The notes: generated by a model from the sequence alone, not told the origin. Shown: positions 39,900 through 48,053, counted from the stretch's first letter. The stretch is DNA of 64,000 nt from Propionispora sp. 2/2-37 (GCF_001298735.1 NZ_CYSP01000002.1:124001-188000); one strand, 5' to 3'. Numbers and translations are program-made.

Positions 39900-40493
39900 A
39901 TGTTGAATATCCCTTCTGAAGCGGAAAGCATTACCGCCATTTTCCCCAAGTATACGGCTACCGGTGACCACACCGTCATCTACCTGTGCAGCGGGAAGCA
40001 ACTGACCGGTAAAACCCGCGTTGCGACGGTGATCCGCAAGCTGGCAAACGCCCGTGCCATTGACTTATATACACTAAAAAAGCAGACGGCTGCCATAACC
40101 CAGCGCTCCATTTTGCAGCCGCTGCCTCTTACCCCTTCCCTGATCCTGGTTCCCGTCAAGATCCGCATTCCGCGGCTCCCCGGCGACTCCAGCACCGGAT
40201 ACTTTAACTACCGCGCTGTTACCGGCGTCTCCCCCGGTCCGGAAGACGGACCTCCGGACTGTAAAGCAGTCATTCACTTAACCGGAGGACTGACACTGCC
40301 CTGTGTGTGGACGGTAAGGACCATCAAAAAATATATGCAATATGCCTGCCTTACCGCCTGCCGGACTCCCGGACCGCTCCGCCAGACTCTCTGCGAAACA
40401 TCGCCGGGTTATGTTCCGGACCTCGAACCCATCCTGCAGAAACTGCTCGAAGTGCTGGGTGATATCCTGCACTTCCGCAGGCTCCAGGGCTAA
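39900..40493 (+). CDS. Possible ComK-like protein under SOS control
   Basis: A 197-residue protein, unrecognised with certainty. From about residue 65 the pattern RSILQPLPLTPSLILVPVKIRIP, GYFNYRAV, VIHLTGGLTLPCVW and the downstream helices resemble the ComK family (Bacillus ComK: PPIMVDPSNQIFLFPTLS, GWISHVHV, FSNGKTMELP), a master regulator of competence that binds AT-boxes. The size is right (ComK 192). ATG 39900 follows AAGGAG at 8 nt. A perfect-looking LexA box lies between promoter and start. The similarity is by eye only. If correct, competence-type genes (comFC is 6 kb away) could be under DNA-damage control. Confidence 0.5.
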   Translation: MLNIPSEAESITAIFPKYTATGDHTVIYLCSGKQLTGKTRVATVIRKLANARAIDLYTLKKQTAAITQRSILQPLPLTPSLILVPVKIRIPRLPGDSSTGYFNYRAVTGVSPGPEDGPPDCKAVIHLTGGLTLPCVWTVRTIKKYMQYACLTACRTPGPLRQTLCETSPGYVPDLEPILQKLLEVLGDILHFRRLQG

Positions 40494-40969
40494 TTCCGGT
40501 CCTGCTGCCTTTCCCCCAGGCCTTCATAACGGTTTAAGAGCAGGCGCAGCACATCATAATACCCTTTAACGGTCAGGCGGTTGCCCACATCCAGGATATG
40601 CACGACCTCGCCGCGGCAGAGCGGCAGAGCCTCGGCAATCGATAATACGCTGTCCGGCGCATGCACCACGCGCAGCAGGGGATATTCCCCCACCATCCGG
40701 TTCAGCATGCGGGAAGTTAAATCGCCTGAATTCCGGTCCAGTACCACCACATCACACTCAAAATCAGCCAATTCCAGTTCCCGCACCAAATCCCGCAGCA
40801 TATCCTCAATTTCCTGTTCCCGGTTCCGTACCACCAGCAAAAAAGATACACCAAAGTTTTGCATACGGCGCGGCTTTTTCAGCCACAGCCATAGATCCTG
40901 CAAGAAACACCAGCTGCCGTAGATGGCCAGAGATATCAAAACCACACTTACCGAATAAGAGAGAAACAA
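40490..40969 (-). CDS. Membrane-anchored GT2-like protein (truncated glycosyltransferase fold)
   Basis: A 159-residue protein. An N-terminal hydrophobic segment (about 1-30, VSVVLISLAIYGSWCFLQDLWLWLKK) anchors it; then VSFLLVVRNREQEIEDMLRDLV, CDVVVLDRNSGDLTSRMLNRM and RGEVVHILDVGNR resemble the first half of a GT2 transferase (nucleotide-binding VVxNxxxxI, Dxx(S)xD). Only half a GT2 domain is present, with no second Asp-rich motif or QxxRW, so it is either a remnant or a small divergent family. It overlaps the 3' end of the plus-strand gene by 4 nt (tail to tail). Function unknown. Confidence 0.65.
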   Translation of the reverse strand: MFLSYSVSVVLISLAIYGSWCFLQDLWLWLKKPRRMQNFGVSFLLVVRNREQEIEDMLRDLVRELELADFECDVVVLDRNSGDLTSRMLNRMVGEYPLLRVVHAPDSVLSIAEALPLCRGEVVHILDVGNRLTVKGYYDVLRLLLNRYEGLGERQQDRN

Positions 40970-41043
40970 GCTATCCTACCCCCTTATTTTGGGATAAAAT
41001 AGCTTATGCCGGTACTGCTCCACAGGTTACTCCCCGTCGCCAA

Positions 41044-41730
41044 TTATCCTTCACCCAGTTCGGCAATTTTGTTTTTCAAAGCATACAATACTGCCTGGGT
41101 CCGGTCGGAAACATTGATCTTCCGGAAAATATTCGTTAAATGATTTTTCACTGTTTTTTCACTAATATAGAGCTGATGAGCAATTACCTGATTGCTCATT
41201 CCCTGACAAATCAGGCGCAGTATCTCCCTCTCCCGTCCGGTCAATTGCTCCTCTTTGTTCAAATCCGTACTCTCCGCCGGCTTGTCCGTCACCCGGCTTA
41301 CTTTCGTGGTCTGGTTGATCTGGTTAAACAACCGTTTGGCCAACGTCGGGTAGATAAACGATTCCCCGGCCTGTACACAGCGAATGGCCTGCACCAGCAT
41401 CCGCGGTTCCACATCTTTCAGGAGGTATCCTGCCGCTCCGGCCCGGATGACTTCCACCACATAACTTTCGTCATCGTGGATGGTCAGGATCAGAATTTTG
41501 CTGTTTATCTGTTCCTGCTTCATCCTCTTGGCGACCTCCAGGCCATTCAGCCGCGGCATATTAATATCCAGCAAAACCACATCTGGCTTTAGTTCTTTGA
41601 CTCTTCGAAGCGTCTCCTCCCCGTCACCGGCCTCGCCCACAACCGAGAAATCCGGCTCCAGTTCCAGAACTTTTCTAATGCCCTGCCTAAGCAGTGCGTG
41701 ATCATCCGCAATCAAAATATTAATGAACAT
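41044..41730 (-). CDS. NarL/FixJ-type response regulator (DegU-like)
   Basis: A 228-residue response regulator. The receiver domain (about 1-120) has the acidic pocket ADDHAL, the phospho-acceptor Asp in VVLLDINMPRLNG (about 55) and Lys in LLKDVEPR (about 105); the C-terminal LuxR/GerE helix-turn-helix (LTGREREILRLICQGMSNQVIAHQLYISEKTVKNHL, about 160-195) binds DNA. There is no partner kinase in the window. ATG 41730 follows GAGGTG and is the normal family start. DegU governs motility, competence and exoenzymes in Bacillus, so a link to the flagellar and surface genes here is plausible. DegU proper is 229 residues. Confidence 0.88.
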   Translation of the reverse strand: MFINILIADDHALLRQGIRKVLELEPDFSVVGEAGDGEETLRRVKELKPDVVLLDINMPRLNGLEVAKRMKQEQINSKILILTIHDDESYVVEVIRAGAAGYLLKDVEPRMLVQAIRCVQAGESFIYPTLAKRLFNQINQTTKVSRVTDKPAESTDLNKEEQLTGREREILRLICQGMSNQVIAHQLYISEKTVKNHLTNIFRKINVSDRTQAVLYALKNKIAELGEG

Positions 41731-41808
41731 CCTGTTACACCTCACTTCAAACTCACCAGCGGATACATCGCAGAAAATAGAAAAAACTCTATAGATAAAA
41801 TTCCACAC

Positions 41809-41845
41809 GAAAAAAAATAATCCTGTATAAATCGACAGGATTATT
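41809..41845 (-). terminator. Terminator of galU-pgi
   Basis: An 11-bp perfect stem, AATAATCCTGT (41816-41826) and ACAGGATTATT (41835-41845), followed on the minus strand by a long T-run (41809-41815 and beyond). Confidence 0.9.
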
Positions 41846-41872
41846 TTATATAACAGGATTTTATGTAAATTT

Positions 41873-43345
41873 TTACCCTTTTAACGCTTTAAGTCTCGGA
41901 CCCATAATCCGCTTATACGCTTCCACACCCGGCTGATCGAAACCATCGACATTAGCCAGCTCTCCCTCATAAGCAACCGACAGGGCCATCAGGTACAGCA
42001 GCTCGCCTAAATGATAGGCATTCAGCTGCGGCAGCACAAAAGTTGCATTAAACCGTCCCTCGGAAATGAGCGCTTCGGCATTGGACTCCAGCGCTACTTC
42101 CAGTGCCTGGCTGAGACGTAAACCGGAAATCTCCGACAATTTTTTAGCAGAAGGGAAACCGTCGGGAATGACAGGATCATGATCCCACTTTGCAATTTTC
42201 ACAAACTGCACCACTTTGTCCTTCTTGCCTTCCTGATGCTGCTGCGTCTGGGCATGCATATCGGTGGTTCCGACAGCAACAATCGGAGTACGTCCGTAAA
42301 ACACTTCGCGACCTTCCCGGTCATAGCGCTTGCCGAGTGATTCCGCGAGCAGCTGTACATACCATTCCGCCAGTGACTTCAAATAATCGGCATAAGGCAT
42401 GAACACTTCAATATCCCGTCCGTGATTGGCCGCCGCCAGGTATTTGAGCACCGAGTTCAGCATCGCCGGATTCTGCCAGATATCCGGAGTCCGGCAGGCT
42501 TCATCCATGTCCCTGGCCCCGGCCAGAAAAGCATCAATATCCAGACCGATACAAGCCGCGGTAACCAGTCCCACTTCCGAGAAAATACTAAACCGTCCGC
42601 CGACACCATCGGGAACACTAAAGGTATTCCACCCCTGTTCATCCGCCAAACGTTTTAACAAGGTGGCCTTTTCCCCGCCGGCCGGATCGGTCACCGCCAC
42701 CACTTCCAGCTCAATCAAAGGCTCCTGCTGTTTCAGCGCTTCATAAACCACCATAAAGGTTGACATAGTATCCAGTGTTCCGCCTGATTTGGACATGACA
42801 ATCAGCATGACTTTATACGGGCCGGTCTGCCCGTGCGCTTTTTTGATCTTAGCGTCGGTCACCAGGTGGGCAATCATTTCACTGGTACGGCGGGCATCAA
42901 TGTTATTGCCGTTAAAATAAAGCTTTGGATAGCCGTTGCGTTCTTGCTGTGACTGACTGTTCCAAAATTCGCCGCAGTGCATATCAAAGAACACCTTATT
43001 GCCCAGGAAGGAGCCGCCAATGCCGAAAGACACCACCGTATCTACCTTATAGCGCAGCGACTCGCCGAAATCTTTAAGCCGCCTGATAGAAGCCGGTGAA
43101 TTCAGATGTCCTTCCTGCACATAGGGCAGTTGGGAAAATAGTACCCGTTCCGGTTCACCGTCCTTGGATAAATGGCCCCGGACTTCACCGGTGGCCCGCA
43201 TATGCTCTACTGCGCGGTGAGCCAGACGTATCCGGTCGGCTAACGCTTCAATATCGGCATCCGTTACTTTTCCTTCCCCATACAGATTCTCATAGTCAAA
43301 CACAAATCCGGAGTTTAATTTCAGATACCCCTTCTTATCAGACAC
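41873..43345 (-). CDS. pgi: Glucose-6-phosphate isomerase
   Basis: A 490-residue glycolytic isomerase interconverting glucose-6-P and fructose-6-P. The phosphoglucose-isomerase signatures VSFGIGGSFLGNK (about 107-119), VMSKSGGTLDT (about 187-197), GGRFSIFSEVGLV (near 250) and the C-terminal Lys in YKRIMGPRLK are visible. In this locus it would provide glucose-6-P or fructose-6-P for sugar-nucleotide synthesis. GTG 43345 is 10 nt from AAGGAG; the frame's earlier GTG 43354 is too close to that site. galU lies just upstream, ending at 43360, so the two are one operon. Confidence 0.96.
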   Translation of the reverse strand: MSDKKGYLKLNSGFVFDYENLYGEGKVTDADIEALADRIRLAHRAVEHMRATGEVRGHLSKDGEPERVLFSQLPYVQEGHLNSPASIRRLKDFGESLRYKVDTVVSFGIGGSFLGNKVFFDMHCGEFWNSQSQQERNGYPKLYFNGNNIDARRTSEMIAHLVTDAKIKKAHGQTGPYKVMLIVMSKSGGTLDTMSTFMVVYEALKQQEPLIELEVVAVTDPAGGEKATLLKRLADEQGWNTFSVPDGVGGRFSIFSEVGLVTAACIGLDIDAFLAGARDMDEACRTPDIWQNPAMLNSVLKYLAAANHGRDIEVFMPYADYLKSLAEWYVQLLAESLGKRYDREGREVFYGRTPIVAVGTTDMHAQTQQHQEGKKDKVVQFVKIAKWDHDPVIPDGFPSAKKLSEISGLRLSQALEVALESNAEALISEGRFNATFVLPQLNAYHLGELLYLMALSVAYEGELANVDGFDQPGVEAYKRIMGPRLKALKG

Positions 43346-43359
43346 ATCTTTCACTCTCC

Positions 43360-44277
43360 TTATTTTTCAAATGAAATCGTTTCATCTCCGGCAAGCACCG
43401 GTCCTATTTTTTTTACCAAATACCGTAAAAAGTCTTCTCGCAAATCCGTCCGTTTCAGCGCAAACTCTACGGTGGCCTCCAAGTACCCTTGTTTGTCACC
43501 GATATCGTAACGCCTCCCTTCAAAATTATAGGCATAGACATCTTTTTCAGCCGCCAGTTGTTTCAGTGCATCGGTCAGTTGGATCTCACCGCCGCGCCCC
43601 GGCGCCGTATTTTCCAGAAGGGTGAAAATTTCCGGCTCAATGATGTACCGTCCAAGCACTGCCAGACGGGAAGGAGCCTCTTCCGGCGCAGGCTTCTCAA
43701 TCAGGTCGAGGGCCCGGTACAGCCGGTTTTTAATCAACTCGGGTTTCACAATGCCATAGCTGGACACTTTACCGGCAGGAACCTCCTGCGTCCCGAGAAT
43801 GGTGCCCGGCCTATCATCATAAACATCCATCAATTGCTTAAGGCAGGGAACTGCGGAATCGATAATATCGTCTCCCAATAAAACAGCAAAGGGTTCCTGT
43901 CCGACAAACTGTCTGGCACACAATACTGCATGCCCCAGACCTTTGGCTTCCTTTTGCCGCACATAGTGGATGGTAACCGCCGATAATTCTTCGATCATAC
44001 CCAAAAGTTCATATTTGCCTTGTTCCTTCAGCGTCAGTTCCAGTTCCACCGCCCGGTCGAAATGATCCTCAATCGCCCGCTTGTTCCGCCCGGTAATGAT
44101 CAGGATTTCCTCAATGCCGGACTGCATGGCTTCCTCAATAATATACTGAATGGCCGGCTTGTCCACAATGGGCAGCATCTCCTTAGGCTGCGCCTTGGTC
44201 GCCGGCAGAAAGCGCGTACCAAGACCGGCTGCCGGAATCACGGCTTTTTTTATTTTGCTCTTTTTGGTATGAGACAT
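43360..44277 (-). CDS. galU: UTP-glucose-1-phosphate uridylyltransferase
   Basis: A 305-residue GT-A nucleotidyltransferase making UDP-glucose. VIPAAGLGTRFLPATKAQPKEMLPIVDKPAIQYI (about 14-47) contains the GLGTRF/LPATKA nucleotide loop, and VLLGDDI (about 130), GIVKPE and EIQLTDALK are typical. It is followed by pgi at 15 nt. UDP-Glc supplies surface polysaccharides. ATG 44277 follows AGGTGCG. The leader can form a long inverted repeat (44303-44313 with 44370-44379), noted separately. Confidence 0.97.
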   Translation of the reverse strand: MSHTKKSKIKKAVIPAAGLGTRFLPATKAQPKEMLPIVDKPAIQYIIEEAMQSGIEEILIITGRNKRAIEDHFDRAVELELTLKEQGKYELLGMIEELSAVTIHYVRQKEAKGLGHAVLCARQFVGQEPFAVLLGDDIIDSAVPCLKQLMDVYDDRPGTILGTQEVPAGKVSSYGIVKPELIKNRLYRALDLIEKPAPEEAPSRLAVLGRYIIEPEIFTLLENTAPGRGGEIQLTDALKQLAAEKDVYAYNFEGRRYDIGDKQGYLEATVEFALKRTDLREDFLRYLVKKIGPVLAGDETISFEK

Positions 44278-44302
44278 ATCGCACCTGCCTATCGTTTAAA
44301 TT

Positions 44303-44379
44303 TTAGGGGCGAAAAACTACTATGCTTTATGTATTTTAGATTTCACTTTTTAACGGATTTAAAAAACCATTCGCCCTAA
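44303..44379 (-). other. Long-range inverted repeat in the galU leader
   Basis: On the minus strand TTAGGGCGAA (44370-44379) can pair with TTCGCCCCTAA (44303-44313, one bulge) across 56 nt in the leader. It might close a leader structure, but no riboswitch motif is recognisable and no second helix is strong. Confidence 0.25.
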
Positions 44380-44405
44380 TCGTAAAATACTCCTGCTAAA
44401 ATATG

Positions 44406-44432
44406 AAAAAAAGGATAAATTTTCTATTTATC
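44406..44432 (-). terminator. Weak terminator of the ElyC-like gene
   Basis: GATAAAT (44414-44420) pairs with ATTTATC (44426-44432), followed on the minus strand by CTTTTTTTC. It is AT-rich and short, so moderate strength. Confidence 0.55.
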
Positions 44433-44485
44433 ATAAGATTTATTAAAAACCTGCTTAAAGACCAACCAGGAATATGCTTTATACC

Positions 44486-45241
44486 TTAATAGATTTTTGC
44501 CGCCAGTATACCCAGATACTCATGCAGGGCGAGATAGGAGCTGCGCAGCCCGTCGGCCGAGGGTGCCAGTTTGTTGACATACAGCGCGCCGCTGCCAAGG
44601 CTCACAAAATAATCGGAAGGATAAGGAATCACTTCGATCCCCTCTTTACGAAAATTCAGCACCGACCGCTCCATATGAAAAGCCGAAGTAACCAGGATGG
44701 GATGCTTAAAGTCGTGCTGTTCCATCAGCACACGCACATTCCGGGCATTCTGCACCGTATTCAGACTGGTATCCTCAATCAGAATTTGTTCTGCCGGAAT
44801 ACCGATGCCTTCCAGAATGCGCCGGCCGATCACCGCTTCCCGGCCGGAATCTTCAAAAACCTGACCGCCGGACAAAATCACCGGCAAATTCAGTCTTTTC
44901 TGCAGTCTGGCCGCGGTTAGCAGCCGGTTGGCCGCATTACCACTGAGCTGCCCCTCCCCGTCAATATCCGGGGTACCGAAAGTGGCCCCGCCGCCCAGCA
45001 TGACAATGACATCGCCTTTCGGCTGCGCCGGCGGCACAAAACGGTCTTCCAGCGTACTCATGAGCCTATCTCCCACATACGGAGTGGAAAGCAGATAAAA
45101 AGCCAATATGATGATCCCCAGCCAGCGGGCTGCCGCCTGCCGGCGCCTCAGCATCCGGATAAAAACAGCCAGCAGGGCGACCAGGAAAATGCCTGGCGGC
45201 ATAACAAAGCTTACCAGAAATTTATAGATATAAATAAACAA
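44486..45241 (-). CDS. YdcF/ElyC-type membrane protein (DUF218)
   Basis: A 251-residue protein with about two N-terminal membrane helices (about 1-55: VSFVMPPGIFLVALLAVFIRML and RWLGIIILAFYLLST) and an extracytoplasmic DUF218 domain: VIVMLGGGATFGTP (about 80-92), NAANRLLTAARL, VILSGGQVF and the catalytic-like VTSAFHMERSVLNFRKEGIE. ElyC in E. coli is linked to peptidoglycan and enterobacterial-common-antigen lipid carriers, so it may act on undecaprenyl-linked sugars. It starts with TTG 45241 behind GAGGT and follows an exported protein by 32 nt. Confidence 0.88.
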   Translation of the reverse strand: MFIYIYKFLVSFVMPPGIFLVALLAVFIRMLRRRQAAARWLGIIILAFYLLSTPYVGDRLMSTLEDRFVPPAQPKGDVIVMLGGGATFGTPDIDGEGQLSGNAANRLLTAARLQKRLNLPVILSGGQVFEDSGREAVIGRRILEGIGIPAEQILIEDTSLNTVQNARNVRVLMEQHDFKHPILVTSAFHMERSVLNFRKEGIEVIPYPSDYFVSLGSGALYVNKLAPSADGLRSSYLALHEYLGILAAKIY

Positions 45242-45273
45242 TGCAGTTACCTCGCTACGATCAATTCTCGAAA

Positions 45274-46008
45274 TTAAGGTTCAAGAGTACTCAAGTCATC
45301 GCTGCCGTATTTGGCAACTGCTTTTTGCTTAATGCCGGCTAACGTAACCCCGGCGGCATCGGCCGTCGATGATTGCGTAAGCTTCCAACCGCCGCGTTTT
45401 AATCCGAGCGTAAACTTCATCGCCGTCAAGCCGGTATCGTCATGCAGCGACATGGTGTCCGCCAGTTCCCGCGAATAAACACAGGTCCCGGTAATGGTTG
45501 TCGTATCGGCATAGGTTATATCCACATAACGCAAAGTAAACCGGCTGTAGTTGCCCACCCAATCGGCAAACTGCTGCGGCAGCATACTCTCTTCCGCCAT
45601 AGTGTCGACAGCCTTCAGCTTATCAAAATCCCTGGTATTAAATGCCTCCAAACGTTGATTGAGCACATAGATCGCAGTCCGCTCGGCATCCGCCAAAGCC
45701 GGTCCGGCAACCGGGTTCATACTTTTAACTTCAATTACCTTTCCCCACATAATGGAAGTAAACAGATCTTCCCGGGGCACCGCTGTAAAGCTGACCACCA
45801 GCCCGTCTTTCCGGTACTGGTGCGGCAGATTGGTAGGCTGGTATTTTACCCCGTCATCCCCCATAATACCGTAAAAGCCACCGGCAATATTCACCTGGGT
45901 AACCTTGCCCGTCAGCCGGATGCCGGCATCGACCGCAAACGCCGGCACCGTAAAAACAAGCAGCAACAGCACAACAAGCAAACCAAGCCTTGTTTTGTGT
46001 ATTTTCAT
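45274..46008 (-). CDS. Exported protein of unknown function (244 aa)
   Basis: I do not recognise the family. A signal peptide (KIHKTRLGLLVVLLLLVFTVPAFA, about 1-24, cleavage after AFA) precedes a soluble domain with beta-rich start (IRLTGKVTQVNIAGGFYGIMGDDGVKYQP) and a C-terminal cystatin/NTF2-like part (ERTAIYVLNQRLEAFNTRDFDKLKAV... RYVDITYADTT... FTLGLKRGGWKLTQ). The end YGSDDLSTLEP is acidic. ATG 46008 follows GGAGGAATGG. It is 32 nt above the ElyC-like gene, so the two may act on the same envelope process. Divergent from the coiled-coil gene on the plus strand. Confidence 0.8.
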   Translation of the reverse strand: MKIHKTRLGLLVVLLLLVFTVPAFAVDAGIRLTGKVTQVNIAGGFYGIMGDDGVKYQPTNLPHQYRKDGLVVSFTAVPREDLFTSIMWGKVIEVKSMNPVAGPALADAERTAIYVLNQRLEAFNTRDFDKLKAVDTMAEESMLPQQFADWVGNYSRFTLRYVDITYADTTTITGTCVYSRELADTMSLHDDTGLTAMKFTLGLKRGGWKLTQSSTADAAGVTLAGIKQKAVAKYGSDDLSTLEP

Positions 46009-46099
46009 ACTCCATTCCTCCTCTGGCAAAGGCGTATTTTTTCACCCCTGTCCCTATTATCTAATAAAAATCATTTGAAAAAGAATATAAAACCACGTC

Positions 46100-46128
46100 T
46101 TAACAACATCCATAAACTATGATAGGAT
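46100..46128 (+). promoter_or_regulatory. SigA promoter of the frameshifted coiled-coil gene
   Basis: TTAACA (46100-46105), 17-bp spacer, TAGGAT (46123-46128) on the plus strand, about 36 bp before the ATG at 46164. Confidence 0.7.
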
Positions 46129-46163
46129 AAGCTTACAGAGAAATGCATAAGGGTGGTGAGCAC

Positions 46164-46456
46164 ATGGAAGAAATGCTCAAACAATTGTTGGAAGGGCAGA
46201 AACAGCTATTCAGCGAGGTACGGGATTTAAAATCCGATGTAAGCACTCTAAAATCGGATGTCGCGGAAATCAGAAGCACCATGGCTACCAAACAGGACAT
46301 CGAAGACATTCTTATTGAACAGCAGGCGGATATCAAACATATGCTGGCCATTGTAGACAAAAAACTACGGAAATCCGTGAAAACGTGGAGTCACTGGCCG
46401 AGATCACCGGCAATCACGAAATGCAGATCAGAACCATGCTGCGGCGTTCGGTATAA
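46164..46456 (+). pseudogene. Small coiled-coil protein gene with a -1 frameshift in an A6 tract
   Basis: ATG 46164 follows GGTGAG. The protein begins MEEMLKQLLEGQKQLFSEVRDLKSDV, then STLKSDVAEIRSTMATKQDIEDILI, a coiled coil with heptads such as LKSDVSTLKSDV. At A6 (46359-46364) the frame shifts: in frame the product runs on into unlikely sequence (KTWSHWPRSPAIT...) to 46505, whereas the next frame continues EIRENVESLAEITGNHEMQIRTMLRRSV and stops at 46456, just before a terminator. One extra A would restore a 97-residue coiled-coil protein. It may be a true null allele, phase-variable, transcriptional slippage or an assembly error. Family not identified. Confidence 0.65.
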
Positions 46457-46484
46457 GGAAGACCTATCGGACCTTCCCTTTTTA
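46455..46484 (+). terminator. Probable terminator of the coiled-coil gene
   Basis: AAGGAAG (46455-46461) pairs with CTTCCCTT, with CC/GG further in the loop, followed on the plus strand by TTTTTAT. It lies directly at the stop codon of the restored frame. Confidence 0.55.
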
Positions 46485-46523
46485 TGTATCATACCTTTAT
46501 TATAGCAAGATCTTTCCGGAATT

Positions 46524-46570
46524 AAAACAAAAACGGAGGAATGGGCGGTCAACCGGCCCTTCCTCCGTTT
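46524..46570 (-). terminator. Terminator of manB
   Basis: AAACGGAGGA (46531-46540) pairs with TCCTCCGTTT (46561-46570), followed on the minus strand by TTGTTTT. The stem contains the manB stop codon region, so the stop lies inside the hairpin. Confidence 0.85.
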
Positions 46571-47916
46571 ATTAACGCCAGCAGGTCTTTAGTCTTTAGC
46601 TGCATCAGTTCTTTATCACAGCGGGACTCCACATTGAGCCGGAGCAGCGGTTCGGTATTCGACAGGCGTACATTAAACCGCCAGTTGTCATACTCGATAC
46701 TTAAGCCGTCCAGCTTCTCCACCCGCAGCGCCCCAGGCGCATATATTTCCTCCAGCTTTGCCAATACTGCCGGTCCGTCGGCCACCCGGCTGTTGATCTC
46801 ACCGCTTGCCGGATAACAGCCGATGCGCTCCGCCAACAGTTCGCTGAATGCCCTGCCGGAGGAACAGATCAGCTCCAGTACCAGCAGCCAGGGGATCATG
46901 CCGCTGTCGCAGTAAAAGAAATCTTTAAAATAATGATGCGCCGACATTTCGCCGCCATAAACGGCGTCTTCCTGCCGCATCCGGTCCTTAATAAACACAT
47001 GGCCGGTTTTACACTGCACGGGAATTCCTCCGGCTTTTTCCACGATCTCAATAGTATTCCAGGTCAGACGCGGATCGTAAATAATCTTGGCACCGGGCTG
47101 CCGCCGCAAAAAGGCCTGCGCTAAAAAACCGACAATATAATATCCTTCAATAAAATCGCCCCGTTCGTCAAAGAAAAAGCAGCGGTCAAAATCTCCGTCC
47201 CAGGCAATACCTACGTCGGCGCCTGCTTCACGGACAGCCCTCGCGGTAGCCTCCCGGTTTTCCGGCAGCAGCGGATTGGGCACACCGTGCGGGAAAGTAC
47301 CATCCGGTTCATGATTGACTTTAACAAAAGTGAACGGAAGCCTTTTTTCCAGTTCGTCAAGAACCGCTCCGGCTCCGCCGTTACCGGCGTTGACCACTAC
47401 CTTTAACGGTTTCAATTTTGCTAAGTCAATGTAAGTAAGCAAATGGGCCACATAGGCTTCCATAATACTGCTGTGGGAAACCCTGCCAGATACAGCAGCA
47501 ACCTTGGGCAGCCGGCCCTCAACAACCATATTCTCAATATCCCGTAAGCCATTTTCCACCCCTACCGGCCGGGATTCCCTGCCAACCAGTTTCATGCCGT
47601 TATAATCTTGGGGATTGTGACTGGCCGTAATCATCAGTCCCCCGTCCAGATTCAGGTGGCTCACGGCAAAATAGATTTGTTCCGTACCGCAAAGTCCGAT
47701 ATCGACGACATCACATCCGCCTTCAGTAAGCCCCCTGACCAGCGCATCGCGAAAAGCCGGACCGGACAGGCGGATATCGTGGCCGACTGCAACCTTCTTC
47801 GCCCCCAAAACAGCAACGTAGGCCCGGCCAATGCGATAAATCATGTCCTCATTCAATTCTTCGGGCACCTTGCCCCGGATATCATAGGCTTTAAATGCCT
47901 TACGGCTTATTTCCAT
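46549..47916 (-). CDS. manB: Phosphomannomutase/phosphoglucomutase
   Basis: A 455-residue alpha-D-phosphohexomutase: AYDIRG (N-terminus), GHDIRLSG, active-site phosphoserine in TASHNP (about 96-101) and metal-binding DGDFDR (about 239-244), followed by GEMSAHHYF and RLSNTEPLLRLNVE in domain 4 (about 420). This is the CpsG/ManB type that turns mannose-6-P into mannose-1-P for ManC. It lies 137 bp after manC, separated by a palindromic repeat (47951-48049). ATG 47916 follows AGGTG. Together with manC (48054-49436) it makes GDP-mannose. Confidence 0.94.
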   Translation of the reverse strand: MEISRKAFKAYDIRGKVPEELNEDMIYRIGRAYVAVLGAKKVAVGHDIRLSGPAFRDALVRGLTEGGCDVVDIGLCGTEQIYFAVSHLNLDGGLMITASHNPQDYNGMKLVGRESRPVGVENGLRDIENMVVEGRLPKVAAVSGRVSHSSIMEAYVAHLLTYIDLAKLKPLKVVVNAGNGGAGAVLDELEKRLPFTFVKVNHEPDGTFPHGVPNPLLPENREATARAVREAGADVGIAWDGDFDRCFFFDERGDFIEGYYIVGFLAQAFLRRQPGAKIIYDPRLTWNTIEIVEKAGGIPVQCKTGHVFIKDRMRQEDAVYGGEMSAHHYFKDFFYCDSGMIPWLLVLELICSSGRAFSELLAERIGCYPASGEINSRVADGPAVLAKLEEIYAPGALRVEKLDGLSIEYDNWRFNVRLSNTEPLLRLNVESRCDKELMQLKTKDLLALINGGRAG

Positions 47917-47950
47917 CTACACCTGTCCCTTCATGATTTTGAACCGCATT

Positions 47951-48049
47951 TTTGAACCGCAGAGTACACGGAGGACGCAGAGAAAATACCCGGCGCGATG
48001 GTATCGCGCCGATACTCCTCTGTGAACTCTGCGTCCTCTGCGGTTCAAA
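47951..48049. repeat. Nested palindromic repeat between manC and manB
   Basis: The outer arms TTTGAACCGCAGAG (47951-47964) and CTCTGCGGTTCAAA (48036-48049) are perfect 14-bp inverted repeats. A second pair (GGACGCAGA and TCTGCGTCC) lies within, and at the centre CGGCGCGAT-GGT-ATCGCGCCG (47991-48011) forms a perfect 9-bp hairpin. GC-rich CGCAGAGGACGCAGAG runs are a familiar intergenic repeat type in many bacteria. It may be a MITE/REP-like element. It lies 5 bp from the manC stop. Confidence 0.65.
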
Positions 48050-48053
48050 AAAC

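Noticed and set aside
46359-46364. Programmed -1 ribosomal frameshift at the A6 tract
   Set aside because: The zero-frame reading is C AAA AAA C, which does not make the usual XXXYYYZ heptamer with both tRNAs able to re-pair; single-site slippage or a base loss is simpler, so I list it as a frameshift only.
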